DNA of 6,739 nucleotides, taken from Pseudomonadota bacterium. Its GTDB lineage: Bacteria > Pseudomonadota > Gammaproteobacteria > Burkholderiales > Burkholderiaceae. Of this stretch, positions 1-5,905 are shown piece by piece; the first letter of the stretch is position 1; each line of letters starts with the position of its first letter. The DNA lies in assembly GCA_023441105.1 (NCBI GenBank), contig JAEZQX010000482.1, positions 1 through 6,739 on the forward strand, in the 5' to 3' direction. The position numbers and the translations under genes were made by a program. Below the pieces are notes generated by a model, which was not told the DNA's origin, searched no databases, and saw only the letters and a program-made list of their open reading frames with translations.

Positions 1-448
1 CCAGCCCGCCGGTGAACAGGCCGTAGCCGTAGGCGACATGCACCAGGTCGCCGGGCCTGCCGCCGGCGGCGCGGATGGAACGCGCGACCAGGTCGGCCCA
101 GGTATGGACGTCGCCGAGCGTGTAGCCCACCACCGTCGGCTTGCCGGTGGTGCCGGAGGAGGCATGCAGCCGCGCCAGCTGCTGGCGCGGCACCGCCAGC
201 ATGCCGAACGGATAGTTGCTGCGCAGGTCGTCCTTCACGGTGAAGGGGAAGCGGGCGAGATCGGCCAGCTCCTCGAGATCGCCCGGCTTCACCCCGGCGG
301 CATCGAAGGACTTCCGGTAGTGCGGCACGTTGTCGTAGGCGCGTTGCAGCGTCGCGCGCAGGCGCTGCAGTTGCAGGGCGGTGATCTCGTCCCGGCTGGC
401 GGTCTCGATCGGCTCCAGGTCTCCGGCTTCGGGTCGCTTCACGGGCAT
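1..448 (-). CDS. paaK: Phenylacetate-CoA ligase (N-terminal third, cut by left edge)
   Basis: PaaK (EC 6.2.1.30) is a cytoplasmic adenylate-forming enzyme. It joins phenylacetate to CoA using ATP and so feeds the aerobic phenylacetyl-CoA epoxidation pathway. The reverse strand gives 149 complete codons from ATG 448-446. The frame is open to the edge, so about two thirds of a usual protein of roughly 430-440 residues is missing. Visible family marks are [15 protein letters not shown] at about residues 39-53, [10 protein letters not shown] at 67-76, the AMP-binding P-loop [14 protein letters not shown] at 97-110, and [11 protein letters not shown] at 139-149. The last is a very characteristic PaaK stretch. 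The start is supported by AGGAG at 460-456, seven bases upstream. The gene lies 112 bp downstream of paaI on the same strand, and I see no promoter of its own in the gap, so co-transcription with paaI is inferred. Recognition is firm, although only the N-terminal part is present. Confidence 0.95.
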   Translation of the reverse strand, partial: MPVKRPEAGDLEPIETASRDEITALQLQRLRATLQRAYDNVPHYRKSFDAAGVKPGDLEELADLARFPFTVKDDLRSNYPFGMLAVPRQQLARLHASSGTTGKPTVVGYTLGDVHTWADLVARSIRAAGGRPGDLVHVAYGYGLFTGGL

Positions 449-452
449 GTGG

Positions 453-463
453 GGTCTCCTCGA
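453..463 (-). promoter_or_regulatory. paaK ribosome binding site
   Basis: The minus strand reads TCGAGGAGACC. Its AGGAG core is centred about nine bases upstream of the paaK ATG, which supports that start. The same 11 bases occur before paaI. Confidence 0.7.
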
Positions 464-533
464 ATTGCTGCGGGTCGGTGCTGCTGGAGTCGGCTTGGCA
501 GGCTGGGGTCGTCGTGTCGCGGCAGGCTTGACG

Positions 534-552
534 GCATCGCGCGAGGCGATGC
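534..552 (-). other. Hairpin in the paaI-paaK intercistronic gap
   Basis: A perfect 7-bp inverted repeat (GCATCGC / GCGATGC) with a 5-base loop starts nine bases after the paaI stop codon in the direction of transcription. No run of T follows, so it does not look like a complete intrinsic terminator. It could mark the 3' end of a processed paaI message or reduce read-through into paaK. The role is inferred; only the base pairing is seen. Confidence 0.4.
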
Positions 553-560
553 TTCCGGAC

Positions 561-1034
561 TCACCCGGCCACGGCCGGCTTGCCCTTGATGGTGTAGGAA
601 CGGCCGCGGAAGATCGCCACCCGCTCGCCGCGCTGGTTGCTGAGCTCGACATCGTAGACACCGGTGCGGCCGGCCTTCGACACCTCGCTGCAGCGGGCAG
701 TCAGCACATCCCCCAGTCGCGCCGGCGCGAGGAAATCGACTGCGAAGCCGGATGCGACGGTGAGCTCGTTGTAGGAATTGCAGGCGAAGGCGAAGGCGGA
801 GTCCGCCAGCGTCGCCATGAAGCCGCCATGGCAGATGTCGTGGCCGTTGAGCATGTCTTCGCGCACCGCCATCGAGAGGGTCGCCGAGCCCGGGCCGATC
901 GCGAGGATCTCCATGCCCAGCGCGCGCGTGGCGCGGTCGTTGGCCAGCATGCCGTCGCGCACCTGTTCGGCGACGCCCTGCGGCGACGCCGGCAACGGCT
1001 TAAGGCGGGCGGCTGGCGAAGGCTGGCTGGACAT
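561..1034 (-). CDS. paaI: Hydroxyphenylacetyl-CoA thioesterase PaaI (hotdog fold)
   Basis: PaaI is a cytoplasmic hotdog-fold thioesterase. It hydrolyses hydroxylated or stalled phenylacetyl-CoA intermediates and so releases trapped CoA. The chosen start gives 157 residues, against about 140 for the E. coli protein; the extra length is a Pro/Ala-rich N-terminus. The family core is clear: [10 protein letters not shown] at residues 62-71, [12 protein letters not shown] at 76-87, [11 protein letters not shown] at 99-109, [11 protein letters not shown] at 124-134 and IFRGRSY at 141-147. Asp78 lines up with the catalytic Asp61 of E. coli PaaI. An in-frame ATG 41 codons further upstream (1157) is rejected because it would lie upstream of the likely transcription start and inside the start of the divergent regulator. 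AGGAG at 1050-1046 precedes the chosen ATG by 11 bases. The gene is first in a paaI-paaK unit, probably repressed by the divergent TetR protein. Confidence 0.93.
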   Translation of the reverse strand: MSSQPSPAARLKPLPASPQGVAEQVRDGMLANDRATRALGMEILAIGPGSATLSMAVREDMLNGHDICHGGFMATLADSAFAFACNSYNELTVASGFAVDFLAPARLGDVLTARCSEVSKAGRTGVYDVELSNQRGERVAIFRGRSYTIKGKPAVAG

Positions 1035-1042
1035 CGGCTGCT

Positions 1043-1053
1043 GGTCTCCTCGA
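1043..1053 (-). promoter_or_regulatory. paaI ribosome binding site
   Basis: The minus strand reads TCGAGGAGACC, with the AGGAG core 11 bases from the ATG at 1034. The spacing is somewhat long, but there is no better candidate. It decides in favour of the 157-residue form of PaaI over the longer open frame. Confidence 0.6.
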
Positions 1054-1059
1054 GCAATG

Positions 1060-1088
1060 TTGACCGACCGTTCGGTAGATAATATGAT
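1060..1088 (+). promoter_or_regulatory. Sigma70-like promoter for the TetR-family regulator
   Basis: A TTGACC -35 (1060-1065) is followed by exactly 17 bases and a TATGAT -10 (1083-1088); each hexamer matches consensus at five of six positions. The expected start is near 1095, leaving a leader of about 56 bases. The inverted repeat at 1063-1076 sits within this promoter, which implies autoregulation. Its -10 overlaps the -10 of the opposing paaI promoter by two bases, so polymerase cannot occupy both promoters at once. Confidence 0.68.
1063..1076. promoter_or_regulatory. Probable TetR-family operator between paaI and regulator gene
   Basis: The sequence ACCGACCGTTCGGT is a 14-bp inverted repeat in which six of seven base pairs match (arms ACCGA/TCGGT). 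Short dyads of this ACCGA-type are common operators for TetR-family repressors. It lies in the -35/-10 spacer of the rightward regulator promoter, touching its -35. It also covers the expected transcription start of the leftward paaI promoter. Bound protein would therefore block both promoters. The position is seen directly; ownership by the adjacent TetR gene is inferred. Confidence 0.72.
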
Positions 1089-1107
1089 CAACCGGCTGCC
1101 GATGCAA
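1079..1107 (-). promoter_or_regulatory. Sigma70-like promoter for paaI-paaK
   Basis: Read on the minus strand, a TTGCAT -35 (1107-1102) is followed by a 17-base spacer and a TATTAT -10 (1084-1079). The expected start is near 1072, giving a leader of about 37-39 bases before the paaI ATG. The A+T-rich -10 stands out in very G+C-rich DNA. The start point falls inside the inverted repeat at 1063-1076, which fits repression. Confidence 0.65.
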
Positions 1108-1150
1108 CCCCGATCCGGGTGTCGCGGCGGCTCCGGAACGGGGACGACCG

Positions 1151-1813
1151 ATGGCACGCGGACGAGCTGCAGGATACGACGATCAGCGCCAGGCGATACT
1201 CGACCAGGCGGCGCAGCTGTTTGCGCGCCATGGCTATTCGGCGACCTCGATGAACCAGGTGGCCGAGGCCTGCGGCCTCTCCAAGGCGACGCTTTACCAC
1301 TACTTCCGCGACAAGTACAGCATGCTGGTCAGCATCGCCGACGGCCACGTCTCGCACCTGCAGTCCCTGGTGCAGGAGCCGGCGGCGCCCGGCGCGACGC
1401 CGCGGCAGCGGCTGGAGCAGCTGATCCACCGCATCGTCGCCACCTATGCCGACGCCGAGCACGCCCACCGCGTGCTGACGGAGGATGTCCGCTTCCTCGA
1501 GCCGCAGGACCAGGCGCGGGTGCTCGACAAGGAGCGCCAGGTGGTGGCGGTGTTCGCGCGGGCGGTCGCGGCGGTGCGCCCCGAGCTCGACGAGGCGGGA
1601 CTCGCCAAGCCGCTGACCATGCTGCTCTTCGGCATGATCAACTGGATGTTCACCTGGATGAAGTCGGACGGCGCCCTGACCCACGAGGAGATGGCGCCGA
1701 TCGTCGCCGACCTGTTCCTCGGCGGCCTGCCGGCGGTGGGCGGGGAACCCGGCCCGGTGTCGCGCAACGGCAGGAAGTCGCCGACCCGGCAGTCCGGCCT
1801 CGCGCTGCGGTAG
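1151..1813 (+). CDS. TetR/AcrR-family regulator, probable PaaR-type repressor of phenylacetate genes
   Basis: This is a 220-residue DNA-binding regulator with typical TetR build. An N-terminal helix bundle begins with ILDQAAQLFARHGYSATSM at about residues 16-34. The helix-turn-helix follows as VAEACGLSKATLYHYFRDK at about 37-55, where GLSKATLYHYF is the recognition region. From about residue 65 comes a helical ligand-binding and dimerisation domain that I cannot tie to a specific ligand from sequence. The C-terminal 30 or so residues are Gly/Pro/Arg-rich and probably disordered. The ATG at 1151 is the only sensible start; a weak GGGGA lies about six bases upstream. The gene is divergent from paaI-paaK with a shared operator. 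TetR-type PaaR repressors that respond to phenylacetyl-CoA are known in Burkholderia and Thermus, so that role is inferred from context. Membership of the family is certain; the effector is not. Confidence 0.92.
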   Translation: MARGRAAGYDDQRQAILDQAAQLFARHGYSATSMNQVAEACGLSKATLYHYFRDKYSMLVSIADGHVSHLQSLVQEPAAPGATPRQRLEQLIHRIVATYADAEHAHRVLTEDVRFLEPQDQARVLDKERQVVAVFARAVAAVRPELDEAGLAKPLTMLLFGMINWMFTWMKSDGALTHEEMAPIVADLFLGGLPAVGGEPGPVSRNGRKSPTRQSGLALR

Positions 1814-1821
1814 GAGCCTGG

Positions 1822-2730
1822 TCAGGGCGACGCGCGGCGCGCGCCGCCGGCGCCCGGCCGCAGCATGCCGGTCGCCAGGGCGGTTCCCAGGACCACGATC
1901 GCGCCGCCGGCCAGCATCGGCAGGTCCACCGTCTCGCCGAGAAACAGCCAGCCCCAGGCGATGCCGAACAGCGGGATCAGGTAGGTCACCGACAGCGCAA
2001 CCGAAGCGCTGACGTTGGCGATCAGGCGGAAGAACAGGACGTACGCCAGGCCGGTGCAGGCAGAGCCGAGCGCAATCGCGCAGGCCCAGGACGCCGCCGA
2101 CGGCGGCTCCTGCGGCCAGCCGGCGATGCCCGGCGCGAGCAGGAACAGCGTCGCGGCGAGCTGGCTGCCGGTGGCGACCAGCAGCGGATGGATGCCGCCG
2201 AGATGGCGCCGGACGAAGTTGCCGGCGATGCCGTAGCAGAAGGTTGCCACCAGGCAGGCCAGGACCGCCCAGCCGCCGGCGGCGTCGCCGCGGAACGATG
2301 CCTTGTCCCAGCTGAGCACCACGACGCCGGCGATGCCGATCGCGAGGCCGGCCACGCGCCAGCCGGTGAGCCGCTCCTTGAGCCAGGCATAGGCGATGAT
2401 GGCGCCGAAGATCGGCGCGGTTGCGTTCAGGATCGAGGAGAAGCCGGCGTTGAGCGCCAGCGCCGCATAGCCGAACATCACGAACGGGATCGCGGAATTG
2501 AAGAACCCCGCGACCAGCAACCGGCCGCTGGCGGCGCGCCCGACGCGCCACAGTCCGCCACCGCCTTCGCGCGCCCAGGCGATCGGCAGCAACACCAGCG
2601 CCCCGACCAGGCAGCGCACCAGCATCAACGGCAACGGCCCGAATTCCGGCGCCGCAATCCGCATGAACAGGAACGAAGCGCCCCACAGGGCGGCGAGCAG
2701 CACGAACTCGAGCTGGAAACGGCGGTTCAT
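1822..2730 (-). CDS. EamA/DMT-superfamily transporter
   Basis: This is a 302-residue inner-membrane protein of the drug/metabolite transporter superfamily with the usual duplicated EamA layout. The first repeat spans about residues 8-139 and the second about 152-286. Ten hydrophobic segments can be placed near 7-25, 33-53, 70-90, 94-115, 124-141, 153-171, 183-203, 211-232, 245-263 and 270-287. Family marks include LLAALWGASFLFMRIA near the N-terminus, the PIFGAIIAYAWLKERLTGWR loop at about 106-125, and LIPLFGIAWGWLFLGE at 251-266. Related proteins export amino acids, metabolites or toxic compounds, but the substrate cannot be read from sequence. The C-terminus (RPGAGGARRASP) is short, basic and probably cytoplasmic. 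No clear Shine-Dalgarno precedes the ATG at 2730. The gene is convergent with the TetR gene (8-bp gap) and divergent from pgi, so it is probably its own transcription unit. A link to phenylacetate is not supported beyond adjacency. Confidence 0.9.
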   Translation of the reverse strand: MNRRFQLEFVLLAALWGASFLFMRIAAPEFGPLPLMLVRCLVGALVLLPIAWAREGGGGLWRVGRAASGRLLVAGFFNSAIPFVMFGYAALALNAGFSSILNATAPIFGAIIAYAWLKERLTGWRVAGLAIGIAGVVVLSWDKASFRGDAAGGWAVLACLVATFCYGIAGNFVRRHLGGIHPLLVATGSQLAATLFLLAPGIAGWPQEPPSAASWACAIALGSACTGLAYVLFFRLIANVSASVALSVTYLIPLFGIAWGWLFLGETVDLPMLAGGAIVVLGTALATGMLRPGAGGARRASP

Positions 2731-2801
2731 CCCTGTGGCACCATGTCACTGGCGAAAAGGGGGCTGAGTATGCTCCCGCCGCAACCTGGGGAAGCAACCA
2801 A
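2731..2801. promoter_or_regulatory. Divergent intergenic region between transporter gene and pgi
   Basis: These 71 bp must hold the 5' signals of two divergent genes unless pgi is expressed from elsewhere. I see a rightward TATGCT at 2769-2774 as a weak -10 candidate, without a convincing -35. No good leftward promoter is visible. An imperfect hairpin, GGGGGC/GCTCCC with a seven-base loop, lies at about 2760-2778. Promoter positions here remain unassigned. Confidence 0.3.
2788..2792 (+). promoter_or_regulatory. pgi ribosome binding site supporting a TTG start
   Basis: GGGGA lies nine bases upstream of TTG 2802. No in-frame ATG or GTG gives a Pgi of normal length, so this site decides the TTG start. 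Confidence 0.5.
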
Positions 2802-4427
2802 TTGAGACCCGAACGACACCGGACGCCGCGATCCGCCTGGCGAACGCTGCAACAGCATGCCCGCCGCCTGGCCACGCGCCACCTGCGCGACCTCCTCGCC
2901 GACCCGCAACGGCCCGCCGCCATGACGGTCGAGGCCGCCGGGCTGCTCGCGGATTTCAGCAAGCAGCGCCTCGACGACGCGGCGCTCGCAGCCCTGTTCG
3001 CGATGGCCCGCGCGGCGCGCTTCGACCAGGCGCGCGCCCTGCTGTTCGGCGGCGCGATCATGAACCCGACCGAGAACCGCCCTGCCCTGCACATGGCGCT
3101 GCGCGGTGTCGGTGGCAGCCCGGAAGTCGCCGCCGAGGTCATCGCCGAACGAGCGCGGATCCGCGAGCTGGCGAACCGCATCCGCGGGGGCGACGTCCGG
3201 GGTTTCGGCGGCGAGTCGCTCCGCCACCTGGTGTGCATCGGCATCGGCGGTTCCGACCTCGGCCCGCGACTGGTGTGCGACGCGCTGGCACCGCCCCGGT
3301 CTGCGCCTGCGGGCGACACCGTCGACGTGCGCTTCGTGGCCAACGTCGATCCGTCCGACCTGCAGCTGGCGCTCGCCGGCCTCGATCCGGCCCGCACCGG
3401 CTTCGTCATCGTCTCGAAGACCTTCACCACCCGCGAGACGCTGGCCAATGCCGAGGCCGCCCGGCGCTGGCTGCAAGCCGGGGCGCGCGCCGGGGGCCAG
3501 GGCGAGGCGGCGCTGGCGGGGCATCTCATCGGCGTCACCGCCAATCCGCAGGCGGCGGTCGCCTACGGGATCCCGCAGGACCAGGTGCTGCGTTTCTGGG
3601 ACTGGGTGGGCGGGCGCTACTCGCTGTGGTCGTCGGTCGGCATCTCGATCGCGGTGGCCTGCGGTCCGGATGTCTTCGATGCGCTGCTCGACGGCGCGGC
3701 CGCCATGGATGCGCATTTCCGCGATGCGCCGGTGGAGCACAACCTGCCGGCGTGGCTGGGCCTGCTCTCGATCTGGAACCGCAACGGCCTCGGCTGCGGC
3801 AGCCAGGCGGTGATTCCCTACGCGGAGCGGCTGCGCATGCTGCCGTCTTTCCTGCAGCAGCTGATCATGGAAAGCAACGGCAAGTCGGCGCTGCTCAATG
3901 GCAGCCGGACGACGCAGGCGACCGCCCCGGTGATCTGGGGCGTCTCCGGCACCAACGCGCAGCATTCGTTCTTCCAGCAGCTGCACCAGGGGCCGGACAT
4001 CGTGCCGGTGGACTTCATCGTCGCGCGGCAGCCGGAAGTTGAGCCCGCGGCCGGCGACGAGCGCCACCACATCCTGCTGGCCAACTGCCTCGCGCAGAGC
4101 GCGGCCCTGGCGCTCGGCAAGCCGCTGCCCGATGCCGACGTCGGCGAGAACTGGCACAAGGCCTTTCCCGGCAACCGGCCGAGCACCACCTTGCTGCTGC
4201 CGGCCGTGGAGCCCGCGGCGCTCGGCGCGCTGCTGGCTGCCTACGAGCATGCCACCTTCACCGCCAGCGTGATCCTCGGGATCAACGCCTTCGACCAGTT
4301 CGGCGTCGAGTACGGCAAGGTGATGGCGACCTCGATCGAGGCGGTCCTGGGCGGCCGCGACGATCCGGCCATCGATCCCGCAACCCGGGCGCTGATCGAC
4401 CGGATCCGGCCATCGCGACAGAATTGA
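2802..4427 (+). CDS. pgi: Glucose-6-phosphate isomerase
   Basis: Pgi (EC 5.3.1.9) interconverts glucose 6-phosphate and fructose 6-phosphate in the cytoplasm, serving glycolysis and gluconeogenesis. The protein has 541 residues, against 549 in E. coli. Both family signatures are present: DWVGGRYSLWSSVG at 267-280 and SVILGINAFDQFGVEYGK at 489-506. The phosphate-binding region shows CIGIGGSDLGPR (145-156) and SKTFTTRET (205-213). By family comparison the catalytic residues are Glu357 (in MESNGKS), His388 (in GTNAQHSFFQQLHQG) and Lys506. FGGAIMNPTENRPALHMALR at 82-101 is another conserved block. The start is TTG 2802; the N-terminal WRTLQQHA at 13-20 aligns with the usual Pgi start region, so little can be missing. 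The stop codon overlaps the next ATG by one base (TGATG). The gene appears intact, active and first in a three-gene unit. Confidence 0.97.
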   Translation: MRPERHRTPRSAWRTLQQHARRLATRHLRDLLADPQRPAAMTVEAAGLLADFSKQRLDDAALAALFAMARAARFDQARALLFGGAIMNPTENRPALHMALRGVGGSPEVAAEVIAERARIRELANRIRGGDVRGFGGESLRHLVCIGIGGSDLGPRLVCDALAPPRSAPAGDTVDVRFVANVDPSDLQLALAGLDPARTGFVIVSKTFTTRETLANAEAARRWLQAGARAGGQGEAALAGHLIGVTANPQAAVAYGIPQDQVLRFWDWVGGRYSLWSSVGISIAVACGPDVFDALLDGAAAMDAHFRDAPVEHNLPAWLGLLSIWNRNGLGCGSQAVIPYAERLRMLPSFLQQLIMESNGKSALLNGSRTTQATAPVIWGVSGTNAQHSFFQQLHQGPDIVPVDFIVARQPEVEPAAGDERHHILLANCLAQSAALALGKPLPDADVGENWHKAFPGNRPSTTLLLPAVEPAALGALLAAYEHATFTASVILGINAFDQFGVEYGKVMATSIEAVLGGRDDPAIDPATRALIDRIRPSRQN

Positions 4428-5905
4428 TGGCGCGCTTCGATCCCGACCGGCTGGCGGCGACGGCGCGCGCCGCCGCGCCCGCCTGCCGCTTCTGGTCGCT
4501 GCGCGCGGTTGCCGAAACCGGCCTGAGCCTGCGGGTGCGCCAGGACATCGCCGAAGCGCCCTCGCGCGCCATGGACAGCGGCCTGATGGTCACCGTCGTC
4601 GATCGCGGCGGCATCGGTCATGCGGCGACTTGCGACACCGGGCAGGAGGGGCTGCGCCGCGCGTTTGCACGCGCGCTGTCGCTGGCCCATGCCATGGCCG
4701 GACGCGGCGTGTTCGACTTCGACCGGATCGCCATGCCGTCGCCGCGGGGACGCTATCGCGGGCCGCGGCGCGAACCGCTGCCGGCAACGCTTGCGGAACA
4801 CTTCGACTACCTGCAGGCGGCCTGCCGCTCGCTCGCGGTCGATCCGCGCATCGTCGACTGGAGTGCGGAAGCCTGGTTCATCGAGAGCGAGCAGGTCTAC
4901 CTCACCGGTGACGACGGCGCGGTGGCGCAGCGCTTCGACTACGCGGTACCCAACCTGACGGCGGTGGCACGCGTCGGCGACCAGACCCAGACGCGCACCG
5001 CGGCCGGCCAGTACAACGGCTTCTGCCGCCAGGGCGGACTGGAGGTGCTGGTGCAGGCGGGCCTGCACCGCGACGGTCCGCGCGTCGGCGAGGAGGCCCT
5101 GCAGCTGGCCATGGCGCCCAACTGCCCGAGCGGCGACATGGACCTGCTGCTCATGCCCGACCAGATGATGCTGCAGATCCACGAGAGCATCGGCCATCCG
5201 CTCGAGCTCGACCGCATCCTCGGCGACGAGCGCAACTTTGCCGGCACCAGCTTCGTCACCCTCGACATGTTCGGCAGCTATCGCTACGGCAGCAGCCTGC
5301 TCGACGTCAGCCACGACCCCGGCCACCCCGAGGAGTTCGCCAGCTTCGGGTTCGACGACGAAGGCACGGCGGCCGGGAAGCGGATGCTGATCGAGAAAGG
5401 CGTGCTGCAGCGGCCGCTCGGCGGCACCATCTCCGCCGCCCGAGCCCGCGCCGCCCAGCCGTCGGCTGCCGCCGGCATCGAGCCGGTGGCCACGGCGCGG
5501 GCCAGCAGCTGGAACCGGGCGCCCATCGACCGCATGAGCAACCTCAACGTCGAACCGGGCGCCGCCTCGCTCGACGAGCTGATCGCCTCGATCGACGACG
5601 GCATCCTGATGCGCACCAACTGCTCGTGGAGCATCGACGACTCGCGCAACAAGTTCCAGTTCGGCTGCGAACACGGGCGCCTGATCCGCGGCGGCAAGCT
5701 CGGCGCGGTGGTGCGCAACCCGAATTATCGCGGCGTCTCGGCCACCTTCTGGCGCAGCCTGGCGATGGTCGGCAACGAAGCGACCTGCGAGACGCTCGGC
5801 ACTCCGTTCTGCGGCAAGGGCGAGCCGATGCAGGTGGTGCGGGTGGGACACCGGTCGCCGGCCTGCAAGTTCGCCAAGGTCGCGGTCTTCGGTGCCGAAC
5901 AATGA
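4427..5905 (+). CDS. TldD-like metallopeptidase (PmbA/TldD family, U62)
   Basis: This is a 492-residue protein of the TldD/PmbA family, a cytoplasmic metalloprotease that acts as a heterodimer with a TldE-like partner. In E. coli the TldD/TldE pair trims the microcin B17 leader and degrades CcdA. The visible metal-binding HExxxH is HESIGH at residues 252-257, in the stretch QIHESIGHPLELDRILGDE. The C-terminal CGKG cysteine (Cys462) matches the third metal ligand of TldD. AGTSFVTLDMFGSYRYGSS (273-291) and KFQFGCEHGRLIRGGKLG (409-426) are also family-like. The HESIGHxxELDRxLG version differs from the HEAVGHGLEGD of classical E. coli TldD, so I call it TldD-like. ATG 4427 is preferred over TTG 4424 because it overlaps the pgi stop as TGATG. 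No good Shine-Dalgarno is seen, which fits translational coupling. Substrate unknown. Confidence 0.92.
   Translation: MARFDPDRLAATARAAAPACRFWSLRAVAETGLSLRVRQDIAEAPSRAMDSGLMVTVVDRGGIGHAATCDTGQEGLRRAFARALSLAHAMAGRGVFDFDRIAMPSPRGRYRGPRREPLPATLAEHFDYLQAACRSLAVDPRIVDWSAEAWFIESEQVYLTGDDGAVAQRFDYAVPNLTAVARVGDQTQTRTAAGQYNGFCRQGGLEVLVQAGLHRDGPRVGEEALQLAMAPNCPSGDMDLLLMPDQMMLQIHESIGHPLELDRILGDERNFAGTSFVTLDMFGSYRYGSSLLDVSHDPGHPEEFASFGFDDEGTAAGKRMLIEKGVLQRPLGGTISAARARAAQPSAAAGIEPVATARASSWNRAPIDRMSNLNVEPGAASLDELIASIDDGILMRTNCSWSIDDSRNKFQFGCEHGRLIRGGKLGAVVRNPNYRGVSATFWRSLAMVGNEATCETLGTPFCGKGEPMQVVRVGHRSPACKFAKVAVFGAEQ

Noticed and set aside
480..530. Repeated AGCCTGCC motif in the paaI-paaK gap
   Set aside because: It is eight bases, two copies, in G+C-rich sequence. 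That is too short and too likely by chance to call a regulatory repeat.
38..589. Plus-strand open frame opposite paaK
   Set aside because: The minus strand here encodes an unmistakable PaaK N-terminus; the plus frame has no family resemblance.
1035..1157. N-terminal extension of PaaI by 41 residues to an upstream ATG
   Set aside because: It would cover the operator and both promoters and reach into the divergent regulator. The extra residues are not PaaI-like, and a good ribosome site precedes the downstream ATG.
778..2805. Open frame of 675 codons on the plus strand crossing paaI, the regulator and the transporter
   Set aside because: It overlaps three well-supported genes and has a biased, repetitive composition with no domain.
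1088..3544. Open frame of 818 codons on the minus strand crossing the regulator, transporter and pgi
   Set aside because: It runs through three real genes in the wrong frame and is low-complexity Arg/Ala-rich, so it is a composition artefact.
2727..4250. Long open frame of about 507 codons on the minus strand opposite pgi
   Set aside because: It is antisense to a certain Pgi, is rich in Arg/Gly/Ala/Asp, and has no recognisable domain. Long antisense frames are expected opposite genes with G+C-rich third positions.
4241..5902. Long open frame of about 553 codons on the minus strand opposite the TldD-like gene
   Set aside because: It is a mirror of the strongly supported metallopeptidase frame. 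Its composition is skewed, it has no motif, and no promoter or ribosome site was found.
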